Below are positions 35,072 through 53,305 of a stretch of DNA of 64,000 nt, piece by piece. The notes under the pieces are model-generated. The model was not told the DNA's origin. It saw nothing but the letters and a program-made list of their open reading frames with translations, and made no database searches. Position 1 is the stretch's first letter. Each line of letters opens with the position of its first letter. Source of the DNA: Alcanivorax hongdengensis A-11-3. Its GTDB lineage: Bacteria; Pseudomonadota; Gammaproteobacteria; Pseudomonadales; Alcanivoracaceae. Position numbers and translations under genes: made by a program. The stretch is from positions 62,001 to 126,000 of the forward strand of contig NZ_AMRJ01000005.1 in assembly GCF_000300995.1 (NCBI RefSeq). Direction: 5' to 3'.

Positions 35072-36372
35072 CGGTCCTGGCCTTTGTTGTCACCATCGTC
35101 ATCATTGTGGCTTTCCACGAGTGGGGTCACTTTCTTGCCATGCGCGCCTTTGGCGTTCGCGTGCTCACCTTTTCCGTGGGGTTCGGCCCCAAGATTCTGC
35201 GTTTTACCGACAAGAAGGGCACCCAGTGGGTGATCAGTGCCATTCCCCTGGGCGGCTATGTGAAACCGCTGGACTGCCGGGATGACGAGACCGCCGCTGA
35301 TACCCCGGGTGAATTTTCCGGCAAACCGGCATGGCAGCGGGTGATTACCTATGCTGCCGGGCCGGTTTTCAATTTCATTCTGGCGCTGCTGATTTACTGG
35401 TCGTTGATGTTCGGCTACGGCCAGAACGATCTGCTGGCCATTTCGGGGCCGGTGACGCCGGCATCGGCGGCGGCGCAGGCGGGCTTCGAGCCCGGTGACC
35501 GGATCATTGCCGCCGGAGATGCCGAGATCCAGGGCTGGAGCCCCTTTATCAGTCAGCTGATTCTGCATCTGGGTGAAAAACCGCCGCTGGACGTTACCGT
35601 GGTCACGCCTTCCGGGGCGCGCGCCGAGCGGGCACTGGATCTCAGTGCCTGGGCGGCGGATGCGGAAAAAGACCCGCTGGCGGCGCTGGGCCTGCATCAG
35701 GCCGTGGTCATTGGCGAGGTGATGGATGACAGCCCGGCCCAGCAGGCCGGTTTCCGTCGCGGTGACCAGGTGGTGAGCCTCAATGGTGAACCGGTGGACG
35801 GCTGGGGCCCCTGGCAGCAGGCCATCATGGACAATCCACGCACGGCCATGCAGGCCGGCGTGTTGCGCGATGGCGAGACGCTGACGCTCACTTTCACGCC
35901 CAAGAGCGTGGCCCACGATGGCAAGCAGTATGGCCAGCTGGGGGTGGCCCTGGGCGGCCTTTATCAGCGTGAATTCGGACCGGTGCAGGCGGTCAGTGCC
36001 GCCCTGGGCCGTTTTGGCGAACAGACTACCGTGGTCTGGGCCAGCCTGGTGAAACTGGTGACCGGCAAACTGTCACTGGACAACCTGGGCGGCCCGATCA
36101 CTATCGCTCAGGTGGCGGGTGAGAGCGCCTCCGTGGGGCTGGCCAGTTTTCTGGCCTTGCTGGCCTACCTGAGCATCACCCTTGGCGTGATCAACCTGTT
36201 ACCGGTGCCCATGCTGGATGGCGGCTGGATTTTCTTTGGAATCATTGAAATGATTCGCGGTCGCAGTTTGTCCGAGCGGTTTTTACTTGCCGCTCAAGGT
36301 ATTGGGATGACGCTGGTTATCAGCTTCATGTTATTGGCCATATATAACGATTTGGTGCGGCAGTTTTCATGA
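35065..36372 (+). CDS. rseP: Site-2 intramembrane metalloprotease RseP
   Basis: A 435-residue zinc protease. [12 protein letters not shown] contains the HExxH motif (His18-His22) in the first membrane helix. Two PDZ domains lie at about residues 115-210 and 210-300. [12 protein letters not shown] supplies the third zinc ligand near residue 385. It cleaves the anti-sigma factor RseA to release sigma-E under envelope stress, and also clears signal peptides. It is encoded directly before bamA, with a 4-bp overlap (ATGA). ATG 35065 follows AAGGAGCGCGG. Confidence 0.96.
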   Translation: MLTVLAFVVTIVIIVAFHEWGHFLAMRAFGVRVLTFSVGFGPKILRFTDKKGTQWVISAIPLGGYVKPLDCRDDETAADTPGEFSGKPAWQRVITYAAGPVFNFILALLIYWSLMFGYGQNDLLAISGPVTPASAAAQAGFEPGDRIIAAGDAEIQGWSPFISQLILHLGEKPPLDVTVVTPSGARAERALDLSAWAADAEKDPLAALGLHQAVVIGEVMDDSPAQQAGFRRGDQVVSLNGEPVDGWGPWQQAIMDNPRTAMQAGVLRDGETLTLTFTPKSVAHDGKQYGQLGVALGGLYQREFGPVQAVSAALGRFGEQTTVVWASLVKLVTGKLSLDNLGGPITIAQVAGESASVGLASFLALLAYLSITLGVINLLPVPMLDGGWIFFGIIEMIRGRSLSERFLLAAQGIGMTLVISFMLLAIYNDLVRQFS

Positions 36373-38735
36373 GATTTGGGGACATCCTGCTCGGCCCCGC
36401 GCGGGGCTTACTGGTGATGCTTTGCCTGTTGGCAGCATCGATGACACACGCGGCAACCGCCAACCTGCCTTTCAAGGTTCACGATATTCGTGTGGAAGGC
36501 CTGCAACGGTTACCGGTGGAGAAAGTCTACGCGGCCCTGCCGATTCAGGCAGGGGACAGCATTGACCACGATCAGGTGGCTGACGCGGTCAAGCGCCTGT
36601 TTGCCACAGGCAACTTCGAGGACGTGCAGCTGGGGCGTGACGGCGATGATCTGGTGGTGATCGTTTCCGAGCGGCCGACCATTGCCAAGATTGATATCTC
36701 CGGCAACAAGTCCATTGACGAAGACAACCTGCGCAAGGGCCTCAAGCAGGCCGGGCTGGTGGAAGGCGAGGTCTACCAACGTTCCACCCTGCAGGCCATT
36801 GCCGGCGAACTGCAGCGTCAGTATGTGTCCCAGGGGCGCTATGGCGCCGATATCCAGACCAAATCCGTGGCGCTGCCGCGCAACCGGGTCGAGCTGAAAA
36901 TCGAAATCTACGAGGGCAAGGCGGCCCGTATCCGCGATATCAATATCGTTGGCAATACGCTGTTTGATGACGACACCCTGCTCAAGGATTTCGAACTCAA
37001 GCCGTCTCATTTCTGGTCCTTCATCAAGGGCGATGACAAATATTCCCGAGAGAAACTGTCCGGTGATCTGGAGCGCCTGCGTTCCTATTATCTGGACCGT
37101 GGTTATATCAATTTCTCCATCGAATCCACCCAGGTATCGGTGACTCCGGACCGCAAGAATGTGTTCATTACCATCAATGTGGCCGAGGGCGAGCAGTACA
37201 CGGTCAATGATGTGAAACTGGCCGGTGACCTGGTGGTGGATGAAAACCAGCTGCGTCCGTTACTGGTGATCAAGAAAGGGCAGGTATTCAGTCAGCAGCT
37301 GGTGACCTATACCAGTGACCTGATCAAGCGTCGCCTGGGCAACGAAGGGTATACCTTTGCGGAAGTCCACGGCGTCGAGCAGGATACCGGCAGCGACAAT
37401 AACACCGTGGATGTGACCTTCTATGTGGACCCGGGCAACAAGGTCTATGTCCGTCGCATCAATTTTACCGGCAACGCGAAAACCGACGACGAAGTCTTGC
37501 GCCGGGAGCTGCGCCAGTTCGAACAGGCACCGGCCAACACCTCCCTGATTGATCTGTCCCGCCAGCGTCTGCAGCGCCTGGGATACTTCAGCACCGTGGA
37601 TGCGGACACTCCCAGGGTGCCCAATTCCGATGATCTGGTAGACGTGGACTACAAGGTGGAAGAGCAGCCTTCCGGGTCCATTGGCGCCAATGTTGGCTAT
37701 TCCGACTCCTCCGGTTTCATCTTTGGTGCCAATGTTACCCAGAACAACTGGCGCGGCACCGGTAACCGGGTATCGTTCGCCCTGAGTCGCTCCGACGTGC
37801 GTGATTCCTACAGCTTCTCGCACTACAACCCGTACTACACCCTGGATGGTGTCAGTCGCGGTTTCAGCCTGTTCTATTCCAAGATCGACTTTGATCAGAC
37901 CTCGGTGGCGTCCTACGCGGCGGACCGTCTGGGCGGCTCGGTGACCTTCGGCTATCCCATTTCCGAATACTCACGCCTGAGTTTCGGCGCCACCTATGAA
38001 AAGACCGATATCACCACCGGTGATTATGTGGCCTACGATATCTACCAGTTCCTCGACGAATACGGCGACAAGTTCAACGAGTACAAGGGCAATATCTCCC
38101 TGCAGACCAGCACCCTGAACCGGGGCGTATTGCCGGATCGCGGCTGGTCCAGCACCTTGGGCCTGGAGGTCGCGGTGCCGGGCTCCGATTACGGGTTCTA
38201 CAAGCTGAACTGGTCAGGGCAGAAATACTTCCCGCTGACCCGTCGCTGGACCGTCCGTACCCGCGGTGAGGTGGGCTACGGTGACGGCTATGGCCAGGAC
38301 AAGTCTTTGCCGTTCTTCGAGAATTACTACTCCGGTGGCATCGGCTCCGTGCGTGGCTATGAATCGCGCTCGCTGGGCCCGCGGTCGCCGGGTATGATCT
38401 ACGTGGATAATGGCACCGTGGATCCCAGCCCGGACCCGGTGGGCGGTAACCTGCTCACCGAGGCCAGCCTGGAACTGATTTTCCCCACACCCTTTGCGCC
38501 TGACTCGCGAAGCGTGAGAACCTTCCTGTTCGCTGACGCCGGCAACGTCTTCCAGACCGAGTTCAACGATGCCGCGGATAACGTTTCATGGAATGAAATG
38601 CGCACGTCCGTGGGTGTGGGGTTGACCTGGCTGACGGCCATCGGCCCGCTCAGCTTTGACCTTGCCAAGCCGCTGAACGACCAGCCTGGCGACGATACTG
38701 AAGTCTTCCAGTTTTCTCTGGGACAGGTTTTCTAG
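36369..38735 (+). CDS. bamA: Outer-membrane assembly factor BamA
   Basis: A 788-residue Omp85 protein. A signal peptide (residues 1 to about 29, ending THAATA) is followed by five POTRA domains (about 30-430), beginning FKVHDIRVEGLQRLPVEKV. The 16-stranded barrel starts around GSIGANVGYSDSSGF. GGIGSVRGYESRSLGPRS is the conserved RGY loop motif of family members, and FSLGQVF is a typical barrel end with terminal Phe. It inserts beta-barrel proteins into the outer membrane. It starts in the rseP stop codon. Confidence 0.97.
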   Translation: MRFGDILLGPARGLLVMLCLLAASMTHAATANLPFKVHDIRVEGLQRLPVEKVYAALPIQAGDSIDHDQVADAVKRLFATGNFEDVQLGRDGDDLVVIVSERPTIAKIDISGNKSIDEDNLRKGLKQAGLVEGEVYQRSTLQAIAGELQRQYVSQGRYGADIQTKSVALPRNRVELKIEIYEGKAARIRDINIVGNTLFDDDTLLKDFELKPSHFWSFIKGDDKYSREKLSGDLERLRSYYLDRGYINFSIESTQVSVTPDRKNVFITINVAEGEQYTVNDVKLAGDLVVDENQLRPLLVIKKGQVFSQQLVTYTSDLIKRRLGNEGYTFAEVHGVEQDTGSDNNTVDVTFYVDPGNKVYVRRINFTGNAKTDDEVLRRELRQFEQAPANTSLIDLSRQRLQRLGYFSTVDADTPRVPNSDDLVDVDYKVEEQPSGSIGANVGYSDSSGFIFGANVTQNNWRGTGNRVSFALSRSDVRDSYSFSHYNPYYTLDGVSRGFSLFYSKIDFDQTSVASYAADRLGGSVTFGYPISEYSRLSFGATYEKTDITTGDYVAYDIYQFLDEYGDKFNEYKGNISLQTSTLNRGVLPDRGWSSTLGLEVAVPGSDYGFYKLNWSGQKYFPLTRRWTVRTRGEVGYGDGYGQDKSLPFFENYYSGGIGSVRGYESRSLGPRSPGMIYVDNGTVDPSPDPVGGNLLTEASLELIFPTPFAPDSRSVRTFLFADAGNVFQTEFNDAADNVSWNEMRTSVGVGLTWLTAIGPLSFDLAKPLNDQPGDDTEVFQFSLGQVF

Positions 38736-38745
38736 GAGTTTAATA

Positions 38746-39240
38746 ATGAAAAAATTGTTGATTGCACTGACCGTTTTTCTGCCCGCTCTGGCACTGGCTG
38801 ACAGCAACGTGGGCGTGATTGATCCGCTGGCTGCCCTGCAGGGGTCCGAGCATGTTCAGGAGCGTCTGTCCGCTCTGGATTCCGAAATGAAGAGTGATCA
38901 GGCTGACCTGCAAAAGCTGAGCGCCGAGGTGCAAAGCCTGCAGCAGAAGCTGGAAAAGGATGGCATGACAATGTCTTCCGACAAGGTGGATGAGCTGCGT
39001 ACCCAGGGCCAGCAGAAAGTGATCGAACTGAAGAGCCTGCAGCGCAAGCTGCAGAAGAAATCCTCCGAAGGCCAGCGTGCCATCCTTGAGGAGATGCAGC
39101 CGAAACTGCAAAAAGCGGTGGAAAAGATCGCCAAGGACAAGAAGCTGGATCTGGTGGTAAACGCCCAGGCAGTGATCTACGCCGAAGACGGCATGGACAT
39201 CACCGACGCGGTGAGCAAACAGCTGAACAAGATGAAGTAA
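38746..39240 (+). CDS. skp: Periplasmic chaperone Skp (OmpH)
   Basis: A 164-residue protein with signal peptide MKKLLIALTVFLPALALA and mature start DSNVGVIDPLAAL. Residues about 35-130 are a charged coiled coil (many Lys, Glu and Gln heptads) forming the tentacles. LDLVVNAQAVIYAEDGMDITDAVSKQLN is the conserved end. It carries unfolded outer-membrane proteins to BamA, whose gene is 10 bp upstream. Its last base is the first base of the lpxD start (TAATG). Confidence 0.93.
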   Translation: MKKLLIALTVFLPALALADSNVGVIDPLAALQGSEHVQERLSALDSEMKSDQADLQKLSAEVQSLQQKLEKDGMTMSSDKVDELRTQGQQKVIELKSLQRKLQKKSSEGQRAILEEMQPKLQKAVEKIAKDKKLDLVVNAQAVIYAEDGMDITDAVSKQLNKMK

Positions 39241-40250
39241 TGCTGACTCTCGGTGAACTTGCCCAAAAGCTGGACGCCACCCTGGTGGGTGACGCCAGCA
39301 CGCCGGTGGACGGACTGGGGACCATCCAGTCCGCCACTGGCAGTCAGTTAACCTTTCTGGCCAATCCCCGTTACCGCAGCTTCCTGGAGAACACTGGGGC
39401 GGCGGCGGTGTTGCTGCCCGAGTCGCAGCAGGACTACTGTCCGGTGGCCGCGCTGGTGGTAAAAGATCCGTATCTGGCGTTCGCCCGGGCCAGCGCCTTT
39501 TTCGAGGTGGCCCCCCAGCCCGCGGCCGGGATTCATCCGGCCGCCACGGTGGATCCGTCTGCCCGGGTCGCTGACAGTGCCTGTATCGGCCCCAACGCGG
39601 TCGTGGAAGCGGGCGCCCGGGTAGGTGAGGGCGCGGTGGTCATGGCCAATACGGTGGTCGGCGCCGGCAGTGTGATCGGTGACGCATGCCGTCTCTGGCC
39701 AAATGTTACAATTTACCATGGAGTGACACTGGGTCCGCGCACTATCATACACGCCAATTGCGTAATCGGTGCGGACGGGTTCGGCTTTGCCTTCAATGGC
39801 GCGGGCTGGACCAAGGTGCACCAGGTTGGCGGCGTGCGGATCGGTGCCGATGTGGAGATTGGTGCCAGCACCACGGTGGATCGGGGTGCCATTGAGGACA
39901 CCGTGATCGGTAATGGTGTCATTCTGGATAACCAGATTCAGGTTGCCCACAATGTGGTCATCGGTGATCACACGGCGGTGGCCGGCAAGGCCGGCATTGC
40001 CGGGTCTGCCAAAATCGGGGCCTATTGCCTGATTGGTGGTGCCGCCGGTATCGCCGGTCATATCGAAATCTGTGACAAGGTCCAGGTGCTGGCCATGTCA
40101 CTGGTTTCCAGCTCCATCAATGAGCCGGGCACTTACGGCTCCGCTCTGCCGGTGGACAAACAGTCCCGTTATCGCCGGAATGTGGCCCGATTCCGCAATC
40201 TTGACGATTTGGCTCGTCGCGTCAGCAAGCTGGAACGTTCGAGCGATTAA
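39240..40250 (+). CDS. lpxD: UDP-3-O-(3-hydroxyacyl)glucosamine N-acyltransferase LpxD
   Basis: A 336-residue left-handed beta-helix acyltransferase. An N-terminal uridine-binding domain (about 1-95, including [12 protein letters not shown]) is followed by hexapeptide repeats. [21 protein letters not shown] contains the catalytic histidine region. [20 protein letters not shown] and the helical end [14 protein letters not shown] follow. It adds the N-linked acyl chain in the third step of lipid A synthesis. Confidence 0.97.
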   Translation: MLTLGELAQKLDATLVGDASTPVDGLGTIQSATGSQLTFLANPRYRSFLENTGAAAVLLPESQQDYCPVAALVVKDPYLAFARASAFFEVAPQPAAGIHPAATVDPSARVADSACIGPNAVVEAGARVGEGAVVMANTVVGAGSVIGDACRLWPNVTIYHGVTLGPRTIIHANCVIGADGFGFAFNGAGWTKVHQVGGVRIGADVEIGASTTVDRGAIEDTVIGNGVILDNQIQVAHNVVIGDHTAVAGKAGIAGSAKIGAYCLIGGAAGIAGHIEICDKVQVLAMSLVSSSINEPGTYGSALPVDKQSRYRRNVARFRNLDDLARRVSKLERSSD

Positions 40251-40285
40251 CGCCGCCTGTGCGGCACTTGCCTGTGGAATACATG

Positions 40286-40723
40286 ATGATGGATATCCAA
40301 GAGGTCAGGGAATACCTGCCCCATCGTTACCCTTTTTTGCTGGTTGACCGGGTACTCGACGTACAAGCCGGTGAATCCATTGAAGCCATCAAGAATGTGA
40401 CGATCAACGAACCCTTCTTCAACGGCCATTTCCCCCATGACCCGATCATGCCCGGGGTGCTGATTGTGGAAGCCATGGCGCAGGCCGCCGGTATCCTCGG
40501 TTTTGTTACCGAAAACAAGAAGCCGGGCGATGGTTACATGTACTTGCTGGTCGGTACCGACAGGGCGCGTTTCAAGCGTCAGGTGGTGCCCGGCGATCAA
40601 CTGCATCTGCATGCCCGTTTCCTGACGGTCAAGCGCAATATCCTGAAGTTCTCCTGTGAGGCCAAGGTGGACGGCAAGCTGGTTGCCAGCGCTGAAATGC
40701 TGGTTGCCGAGCAGCGGGTCTGA
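40286..40723 (+). CDS. fabZ: 3-hydroxyacyl-ACP dehydratase FabZ
   Basis: A 145-residue hotdog dehydratase. [15 protein letters not shown] and [27 protein letters not shown] contain the catalytic His and Glu. It dehydrates beta-hydroxyacyl-ACP in fatty-acid elongation and competes with LpxA/LpxD for hydroxyacyl-ACP. Three consecutive ATG codons (40283, 40286, 40289) precede GATATCCAA. I pick 40286 ([15 protein letters not shown]) because the Pseudomonas protein starts MMDI. An upstream GTG at 40259 is less likely. Confidence 0.95.
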   Translation: MMDIQEVREYLPHRYPFLLVDRVLDVQAGESIEAIKNVTINEPFFNGHFPHDPIMPGVLIVEAMAQAAGILGFVTENKKPGDGYMYLLVGTDRARFKRQVVPGDQLHLHARFLTVKRNILKFSCEAKVDGKLVASAEMLVAEQRV

Positions 40724-40791
40724 GCAGGGCTGACGCCGCCGCAACAGGCGTATACTCTATCCAGTCACACAATAACTTAAGCGACGATTTG

Positions 40792-41559
40792 ATGATTCAT
40801 CCGACCGCCCTTATTGATCCGGCCGCGGAGCTTGCAGAGGACGTGCAGGTCGGCCCGTATTCCGTGATCGGTGCCGATGTGAAAATTGGTGCCGGCACCG
40901 TTATTGCCTCCCATGTGGTGATTCAGGGACCGACCACCATTGGCAAGAACAACCGTATTTTCCAGTTCTCTTCCGTAGGGGAGGAGTGCCAGGACAAGAA
41001 GTTCAAGGGGGAACCCACCCGCCTGGAAATCGGCGATGACAATGTCATTCGCGAAGGCGTGACCATCCACCGCGGTACCGTTCAGGACCAGTCCCTGACC
41101 CGTATCGGCAGCCGTAACCTGCTGATGGCCTACGTGCATGTGGCCCACGACTGCATGGTGGGCAATGACTGCATCTTCGCCAATAACGCCTCGTTGGCCG
41201 GCCACGCCCATGTGGGCGACGGTGTCATTCTGGGTGGCATGACCGGGGTTCACCAGTTCTGTCGTATTGGCTCCTATGCCATGACCTCCGGTTGTTCGTT
41301 GGTGCTCAAGGACATCCCGGCCTACGTGATGGTGTCCGGCAACCCGGCCACGGCTCGCAGCATGAACTTTGAGGGCATGCGTCGCCGCGGCTGGTCGGCG
41401 GACACCATCAGCGCCCTGCGCCAGGCCTACAAGACGGTCTACCGTCGCGGCCTGACTCTGGAACAGGCCATTGCCGAGCTGGAAAGCCAGCCCCAGGGGC
41501 CGGAACTGCAATTGCTGATCGATTCGCTGCGGGCTTCCACCCGCGGGATTACCCGCTGA
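40792..41559 (+). CDS. lpxA: UDP-N-acetylglucosamine O-acyltransferase LpxA
   Basis: A 255-residue trimeric beta-helix enzyme and first step of lipid A synthesis. IHPTALIDPAAELAEDVQVGPYSVIGADV begins the hexapeptide repeats. LLMAYVHVAHDCMVGNDCIFANNASLAGH contains the catalytic histidine. GMTGVHQFCRIG and the C-terminal helices (RRGWSADTISALRQAYKTVYR) complete it. ATG 40792 gives the usual MIHPTA; a TTG just before it adds one residue and is less likely. A 68-bp gap separates it from fabZ. Confidence 0.97.
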   Translation: MIHPTALIDPAAELAEDVQVGPYSVIGADVKIGAGTVIASHVVIQGPTTIGKNNRIFQFSSVGEECQDKKFKGEPTRLEIGDDNVIREGVTIHRGTVQDQSLTRIGSRNLLMAYVHVAHDCMVGNDCIFANNASLAGHAHVGDGVILGGMTGVHQFCRIGSYAMTSGCSLVLKDIPAYVMVSGNPATARSMNFEGMRRRGWSADTISALRQAYKTVYRRGLTLEQAIAELESQPQGPELQLLIDSLRASTRGITR

Positions 41560-41560
41560 C

Positions 41561-42706
41561 ATGGCTGACCGGGGCCCGCTGATCGCGCTGATTGCCGGGG
41601 AAGCGTCCGGCGATATCCTGGGGGCGGGCCTGATCCGCGCCCTGCAACAGCGCTACCCGCAGGCCCGCTTCATCGGCGTCGGCGGGCCTGAAATGATGGC
41701 CGCCGGCCAGGTCAGCCTGTTCCCAATGGAAAAGCTGTCGGTGATGGGTATCACCGAGGTGCTCGCGCACTTGCCGGAGTTGCTGCGCCTGCGCCGGCAG
41801 CTGATCGCCCACCTGCTGGCGGAAAAACCGGATGTGGTGATCGGCATCGATTCACCGGATTTCAATCTGCCCATTGCCAAACGCCTGCATGCTCGCGGGC
41901 TCAAGACAGTTCACTATGTGAGCCCGTCGGTCTGGGCCTGGCGCCAGGGTCGCATCAAGGGGATCAAGCGCAGTATCGACCTGATGCTCACCTTGCTGCC
42001 GTTCGAAGCGCGCTTTTATGAAGAGCATGAGGTGCCGGTAACGTTCGTCGGTCACCCGCTGGCCGACACCATCGCCCTGCAAACCGATGTGGCGGGCGCC
42101 CGTGCCGAACTGGGCCTGGATGCAAAGCAGCGACTGCTGGCGGTGTTGCCTGGTAGTCGGGGCGGGGAAGTGGACCAGCTGATGCCGGTGTTTCTCAAGG
42201 CCATGGACCAGCTGGAGCGCCTGGACCCGGCTCTGCACTTTGTTATTCCGGCGGCCAACGCCGCCCGGCGGGACCAGATTCAGGGCTACCTGGACCGGTT
42301 GCCCGGCCTGCCGGTAACGCTGGTGGACGGCAACAGTCGCACGGTGATGGCCGCGGCCAATGTGGTGCTGATGGCATCCGGCACCGCCACCCTGGAAGGT
42401 CTGCTGCTGGGCAAACCCATGGTGGTGGGCTATCGGGTCGGCAAGATCACCCACGCCATAGTCAGCCGTTTGCTCAAGAGCGAGTTTGTTTCCCTGCCCA
42501 ATCTGCTGTGCCGGGAAGCGCTGGTGCCGGAGTTGATCCAGGGTGATCTCACCGTCAAGCAGGTGGTCAGTGCGGTGCGTCACTGGTTCGACCAGCCGGA
42601 CCAGGCGGATAAGCTCAAGGCACGATTCCTGGCGGTCCATGAACAGCTGCGCGGCGGGGCCAGTGACAAGGCCGCCCAGGCGGTGGCCGCGCTGCTGGAG
42701 GCCTGA
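41561..42706 (+). CDS. lpxB: Lipid-A-disaccharide synthase LpxB
   Basis: A 381-residue GT19 glycosyltransferase. [19 protein letters not shown] is the family start. [50 protein letters not shown] and [23 protein letters not shown] are characteristic. It joins UDP-diacylglucosamine and lipid X at the inner membrane. It starts one base after the lpxA stop and overlaps rnhB by one base (TGATG). Confidence 0.97.
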   Translation: MADRGPLIALIAGEASGDILGAGLIRALQQRYPQARFIGVGGPEMMAAGQVSLFPMEKLSVMGITEVLAHLPELLRLRRQLIAHLLAEKPDVVIGIDSPDFNLPIAKRLHARGLKTVHYVSPSVWAWRQGRIKGIKRSIDLMLTLLPFEARFYEEHEVPVTFVGHPLADTIALQTDVAGARAELGLDAKQRLLAVLPGSRGGEVDQLMPVFLKAMDQLERLDPALHFVIPAANAARRDQIQGYLDRLPGLPVTLVDGNSRTVMAAANVVLMASGTATLEGLLLGKPMVVGYRVGKITHAIVSRLLKSEFVSLPNLLCREALVPELIQGDLTVKQVVSAVRHWFDQPDQADKLKARFLAVHEQLRGGASDKAAQAVAALLEA

Positions 42707-43349
42707 TGTCCGACCCGTTCGCCGAATACGGACTGGCCGATCCTTTCATTCCCTCGCGCTTTACATGGTGCCACGGCATGCGTGTGGCCGGTGTCGATGA
42801 GGTGGGCCGTGGTCCGCTGGTGGGGGCGGTAGTCACCGCCGCCGTGGTGCTGGATCCCGCACGCCCGATAGCCGGTCTTGCCGACTCGAAAAAATTAACC
42901 GAAAAGAAGCGCTTGCAGCTGGAAGCTGAGATAAAGTCTCAAGCTCTGGGCTGGGCCCTCGGGCGGGCAGAACCGGCGGAAATCGACCAGATCAATATTC
43001 TCCATGCCACCATGCTGGCCATGCAGCGGGCGGTGGCGGCACTGCCTCTTGACGTGGATGCCGTGCTGGTGGACGGTAACCGAATTCCTGATTTTCCCTG
43101 TGCCGCGGAAGCGGTGGTCAAGGGTGATGGGCGGGTGCCGGCCATCTCCGCCGCCTCGATTCTGGCCAAGGTGGCCCGCGACCGGGAAATGCAGCAGCTC
43201 CACGAGCGTTACCCCCAGTATGGTTTTGACCGCCACAAGGGCTATCCCACCGCTGTTCATCTGGCTGCCCTGGAACAGCACGGTGCCCTGAGCGAACATC
43301 GGCGCTCCTTCGGTCCGGTGGCCCATGCGATTAGGCAAGGAAACTTATT

Positions 43350-43353
<4 letters not shown>
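42706..43353 (+). CDS. rnhB: Ribonuclease HII
   Basis: A 215-residue endonuclease acting on ribonucleotides in DNA and RNA-DNA hybrids. [23 protein letters not shown] has the DE catalytic pair, and [29 protein letters not shown] and [18 protein letters not shown] contain the others. It starts [14 protein letters not shown], about 25 residues longer at the N-terminus than the shortest family members. It overlaps dnaE by 4 bp. Confidence 0.95.
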
Positions 43354-46853
<3,500 letters not shown>

Positions 46854-46943
46854 AACAGTTTGCAACCGAGTTCCTGCCGCCGTGTCTCGACGTTGTCATC
46901 GGCTTGCGGCTACACTTGGGCCGATTCGGACAAGGGGTAAAAC

Positions 46944-47915
46944 ATGAATCCAAACTTCCTCGAATTTGAACAACCCATCGCGGACCTGGAAGCCAAAATC
47001 GAGGAATTGCGTCTGGTCGGCAGTGGCAGCGAAGTGAACATCTCCGAGGAGGTGAGCAAGCTGCAGGAAAAGAGCATCAGTCTGACGGAGACCATTTTCT
47101 CCAGCCTGACGCCGTGGCAGATCTCGCAACTTTCCCGTCATCCCAAGCGCCCCTACATGCTGGATTACGTCAAACGCATTTTCGGCGATTTTGACGAACT
47201 GCACGGTGATCGTGCCTTTGCCGATGATCCGGCCATCGTCGGGGGTATTACCCGACTGGATGACCAGCCGGTAATGGTTATCGGTCACCAGAAGGGCCGG
47301 GAGGTCAAGGAAAAGGTGCGCCGCAATTTCGGCATGCCCAAGCCGGAGGGCTACCGCAAGGCCCTGCGCCTGATGGAAATGGCCGAGCGGTTCCGTATGC
47401 CGGTGCTGACCTTTATCGACACCCCGGGGGCCTTTCCCGGTATTGATGCCGAGGAGCGTGGCCAGTCCGAAGCGATTGCCCGCAACCTGCGGGTCATGTC
47501 ACAGCTGAACACGCCCATCATTGCCACCGTGATTGGCGAGGGCGGCTCGGGCGGGGCGCTGGCCATTGGTGTCTGCGACCATCTGCAGATGCTGGAATTT
47601 TCCACCTACTCGGTGATTTCCCCGGAAGGTTGCGCCTCGATTCTCTGGCGCAGCGCCGACAAGGCACCGGAGGCCGCCGAGGCCATGGGCCTGACCGCCG
47701 GGCGTCTGCACGAACTGGGCATAGTCGACCAGGTCATCAAGGAGCCCCTGGGCGGTGCCCATCGAGACTATGACCAGACGGCCAGGGCCATTCGCAAGGC
47801 GCTCAGTAAACAGCTGGCGACCCTGGGCGAAATGGATACCGACGCGCTGTTGAGTCGCCGTTACCAGCGTCTGATGAGCTACGGCAACGTCACCAGCGAT
47901 CCCGCTGACGAGTAA
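46944..47915 (+). CDS. accA: Acetyl-CoA carboxylase carboxyltransferase subunit alpha
   Basis: A 323-residue protein. The N-terminal coiled region [22 protein letters not shown] is typical. [66 protein letters not shown] and [15 protein letters not shown] are the carboxyltransferase signatures. With AccD it makes malonyl-CoA. ATG 46944 follows ACAAGGGGTAAAAC. A 90-bp gap to dnaE may carry a weak promoter. Its last base is the first of tilS (TAATG). Confidence 0.97.
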   Translation: MNPNFLEFEQPIADLEAKIEELRLVGSGSEVNISEEVSKLQEKSISLTETIFSSLTPWQISQLSRHPKRPYMLDYVKRIFGDFDELHGDRAFADDPAIVGGITRLDDQPVMVIGHQKGREVKEKVRRNFGMPKPEGYRKALRLMEMAERFRMPVLTFIDTPGAFPGIDAEERGQSEAIARNLRVMSQLNTPIIATVIGEGGSGGALAIGVCDHLQMLEFSTYSVISPEGCASILWRSADKAPEAAEAMGLTAGRLHELGIVDQVIKEPLGGAHRDYDQTARAIRKALSKQLATLGEMDTDALLSRRYQRLMSYGNVTSDPADE

Positions 47916-49192
47916 TGATCCCCGACGCCCGCACGCTGGCTGGCCAGGCCCCGGACGGGCCCCTGCTGCTGGCCTTTAGCGGCGGGCTGGATTCCACCGT
48001 TCTGTTGCATCTGTTGACCCGCGCCGGCCTGGGGCCGCGCCTGCGGGTGGTGCATATCAACCATCGTCTGCAGGCCGACAGTGATCACTGGGCGGCGTGC
48101 TGTCGCGAACGTGTCACGGCCCTGGGCCTGGCCTTTGAAATGGTGACCGTGGCGGTGGATACCGGCAAGGGGATGGAGGCCGGTGCCCGCGAGGCCCGTT
48201 ACCGGGCCCTGGAGAGTCTGGCCGACGGGGCCACCGTTGTCACCGCCCACCACCGGGATGATCAGGCGGAAACGTTGCTGCTGCACCTGCTGCGAGGCAC
48301 CGGTGTTGCAGGCCTGGGCGCCATGCGTCCCCTTCATCGGCGGGGCACGCTGCAAATATGGCGGCCGTTGTTGGCGTCCCGCCGGGACGAGCTGCTGGCC
48401 CTGGCCGAGCGTCGGCAGCTGCAATGGATTGAGGACCCCAGCAACCGGGACCTGGCGCCGCGCCGCAACTTCCTGCGTCATCGGGTGCTGCCGCTGTTGG
48501 CCGAGCGCTGGCCGGCGGTGGTGGAGACCCTGGCGCGCAATGCCCGCCACCTTGAGGAAGCCGGCTGGCTGCTCGATGAGCGTGCCGAAGAGGATGCCGA
48601 GGCGGTGGCTCGCGGCGAGACACTCAAGGTGGCGCCATTGCTGGCGCTATCCGGTCCGCGCCGGCGCAACCTGTTGCGCTGGTGGTTGCGGCGCGAGGCA
48701 AGCCAGGCCCCTTCGGCGGCGGTGCTGGCGCAGATCGAGGATCTGCTGGCCGCGCCGGCGGATCGTCAGGCCCGGGTGGAGTGGGGCGGTTGGCAGCTGC
48801 GCCGTTTTCAGGGCCAGCTGTATCGTCTGCGCCTGTCGGCACTGGCACCGTTGCGCGGCGAGCAGGCCTGGCAATCTGAGCAGGGCGCCTGCCAGCTAGG
48901 CGCCTGGCAACTGCGGCCCGGTACCGGGGCGGTGCCGGTGCCGGTGCCGCCGGGACGCTTGATACTGAGACCCTTCCGGGGCGGCGAGCGGTTGCGGCGC
49001 AATGGCATGCACCAGCAGGTCTCCGAGCTGTGGCGCGCCGCCGGCGTGCCACCCTGGCAGCGTCGCCAGTGGCCTCTACTGTACCGGGATGAGGAGCTGG
49101 TCTGCGTGCCCGGGGTGGGGCTGGCCGATAGTGTCGCCCCGCAGGACTGCCAGCTTTGGCATTTATCGCCGATTGAGGCGATTGCCGATTGA
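47915..49192 (+). CDS. tilS: tRNA(Ile)-lysidine synthase TilS
   Basis: A 425-residue enzyme. The PP-loop LLLAFSGGLDSTVLLHLLTRAG (about residues 17-38) is intact, and RVVHINHRLQADSDHWAACCRE and TAHHRDDQAETLLLHLLRGTGVAGLGAM follow. The C-terminal domain ends ILRPFRGGERLRRNGMHQQVSELW and WQRRQWPLLYRDEELVCVPGVGLAD. It modifies C34 of tRNA-Ile(CAU) so that it reads AUA. It is coupled to accA by a one-base overlap and lies at the end of the long operon. Confidence 0.95.
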   Translation: MIPDARTLAGQAPDGPLLLAFSGGLDSTVLLHLLTRAGLGPRLRVVHINHRLQADSDHWAACCRERVTALGLAFEMVTVAVDTGKGMEAGAREARYRALESLADGATVVTAHHRDDQAETLLLHLLRGTGVAGLGAMRPLHRRGTLQIWRPLLASRRDELLALAERRQLQWIEDPSNRDLAPRRNFLRHRVLPLLAERWPAVVETLARNARHLEEAGWLLDERAEEDAEAVARGETLKVAPLLALSGPRRRNLLRWWLRREASQAPSAAVLAQIEDLLAAPADRQARVEWGGWQLRRFQGQLYRLRLSALAPLRGEQAWQSEQGACQLGAWQLRPGTGAVPVPVPPGRLILRPFRGGERLRRNGMHQQVSELWRAAGVPPWQRRQWPLLYRDEELVCVPGVGLADSVAPQDCQLWHLSPIEAIAD

Positions 49193-49243
49193 GGCAGCAG
49201 GGGGGTTCTGTTAATATTTCCTCCCGTCCTGATGTAGCGCAAT

Positions 49244-49261
49244 TTCCTGAAATTTCAGGAA
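49244..49261. promoter_or_regulatory. Perfect 18-bp palindrome upstream of pyrG
   Basis: TTCCTGAAATTTCAGGAA is a perfect inverted repeat with no spacer, in the 208-bp gap between tilS and pyrG. Its form suggests an operator for a dimeric regulator, but I do not recognise the protein that would bind it. Confidence 0.45.
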
Positions 49262-49300
49262 TAACGGTCATTCTTTGCGCAGCTGGCCAACCCGATCCAA

Positions 49301-49340
49301 GAACACCCTTGCCCGTTTTCACGAGCAAGGTGTTTTTTTT
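49301..49340 (+). terminator. Terminator between tilS and pyrG (possible pyrG attenuator)
   Basis: AACACCCTTGC pairs with GCAAGGTGTT (one bulged base) and is followed by eight T. It lies 108 bp after tilS and only 60 bp before pyrG, so it may end the long operon or act as a leader attenuator of pyrG. Confidence 0.85.
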
Positions 49341-49385
49341 ATTGGGCCACGCTGACAAACTTGATCGGCGCTATTAACCCACTAG

Positions 49386-51035
<1,650 letters not shown>

Positions 51036-51038
51036 TGA

Positions 51039-51890
<852 letters not shown>

Positions 51891-51894
51891 TTGA

Positions 51895-53247
<1,353 letters not shown>

Positions 53248-53305
53248 TCATGATCGCCGCGGGGCCTGACACAGTCACAAGCCGGATGCACCGGGAGGCG
53301 GTCTC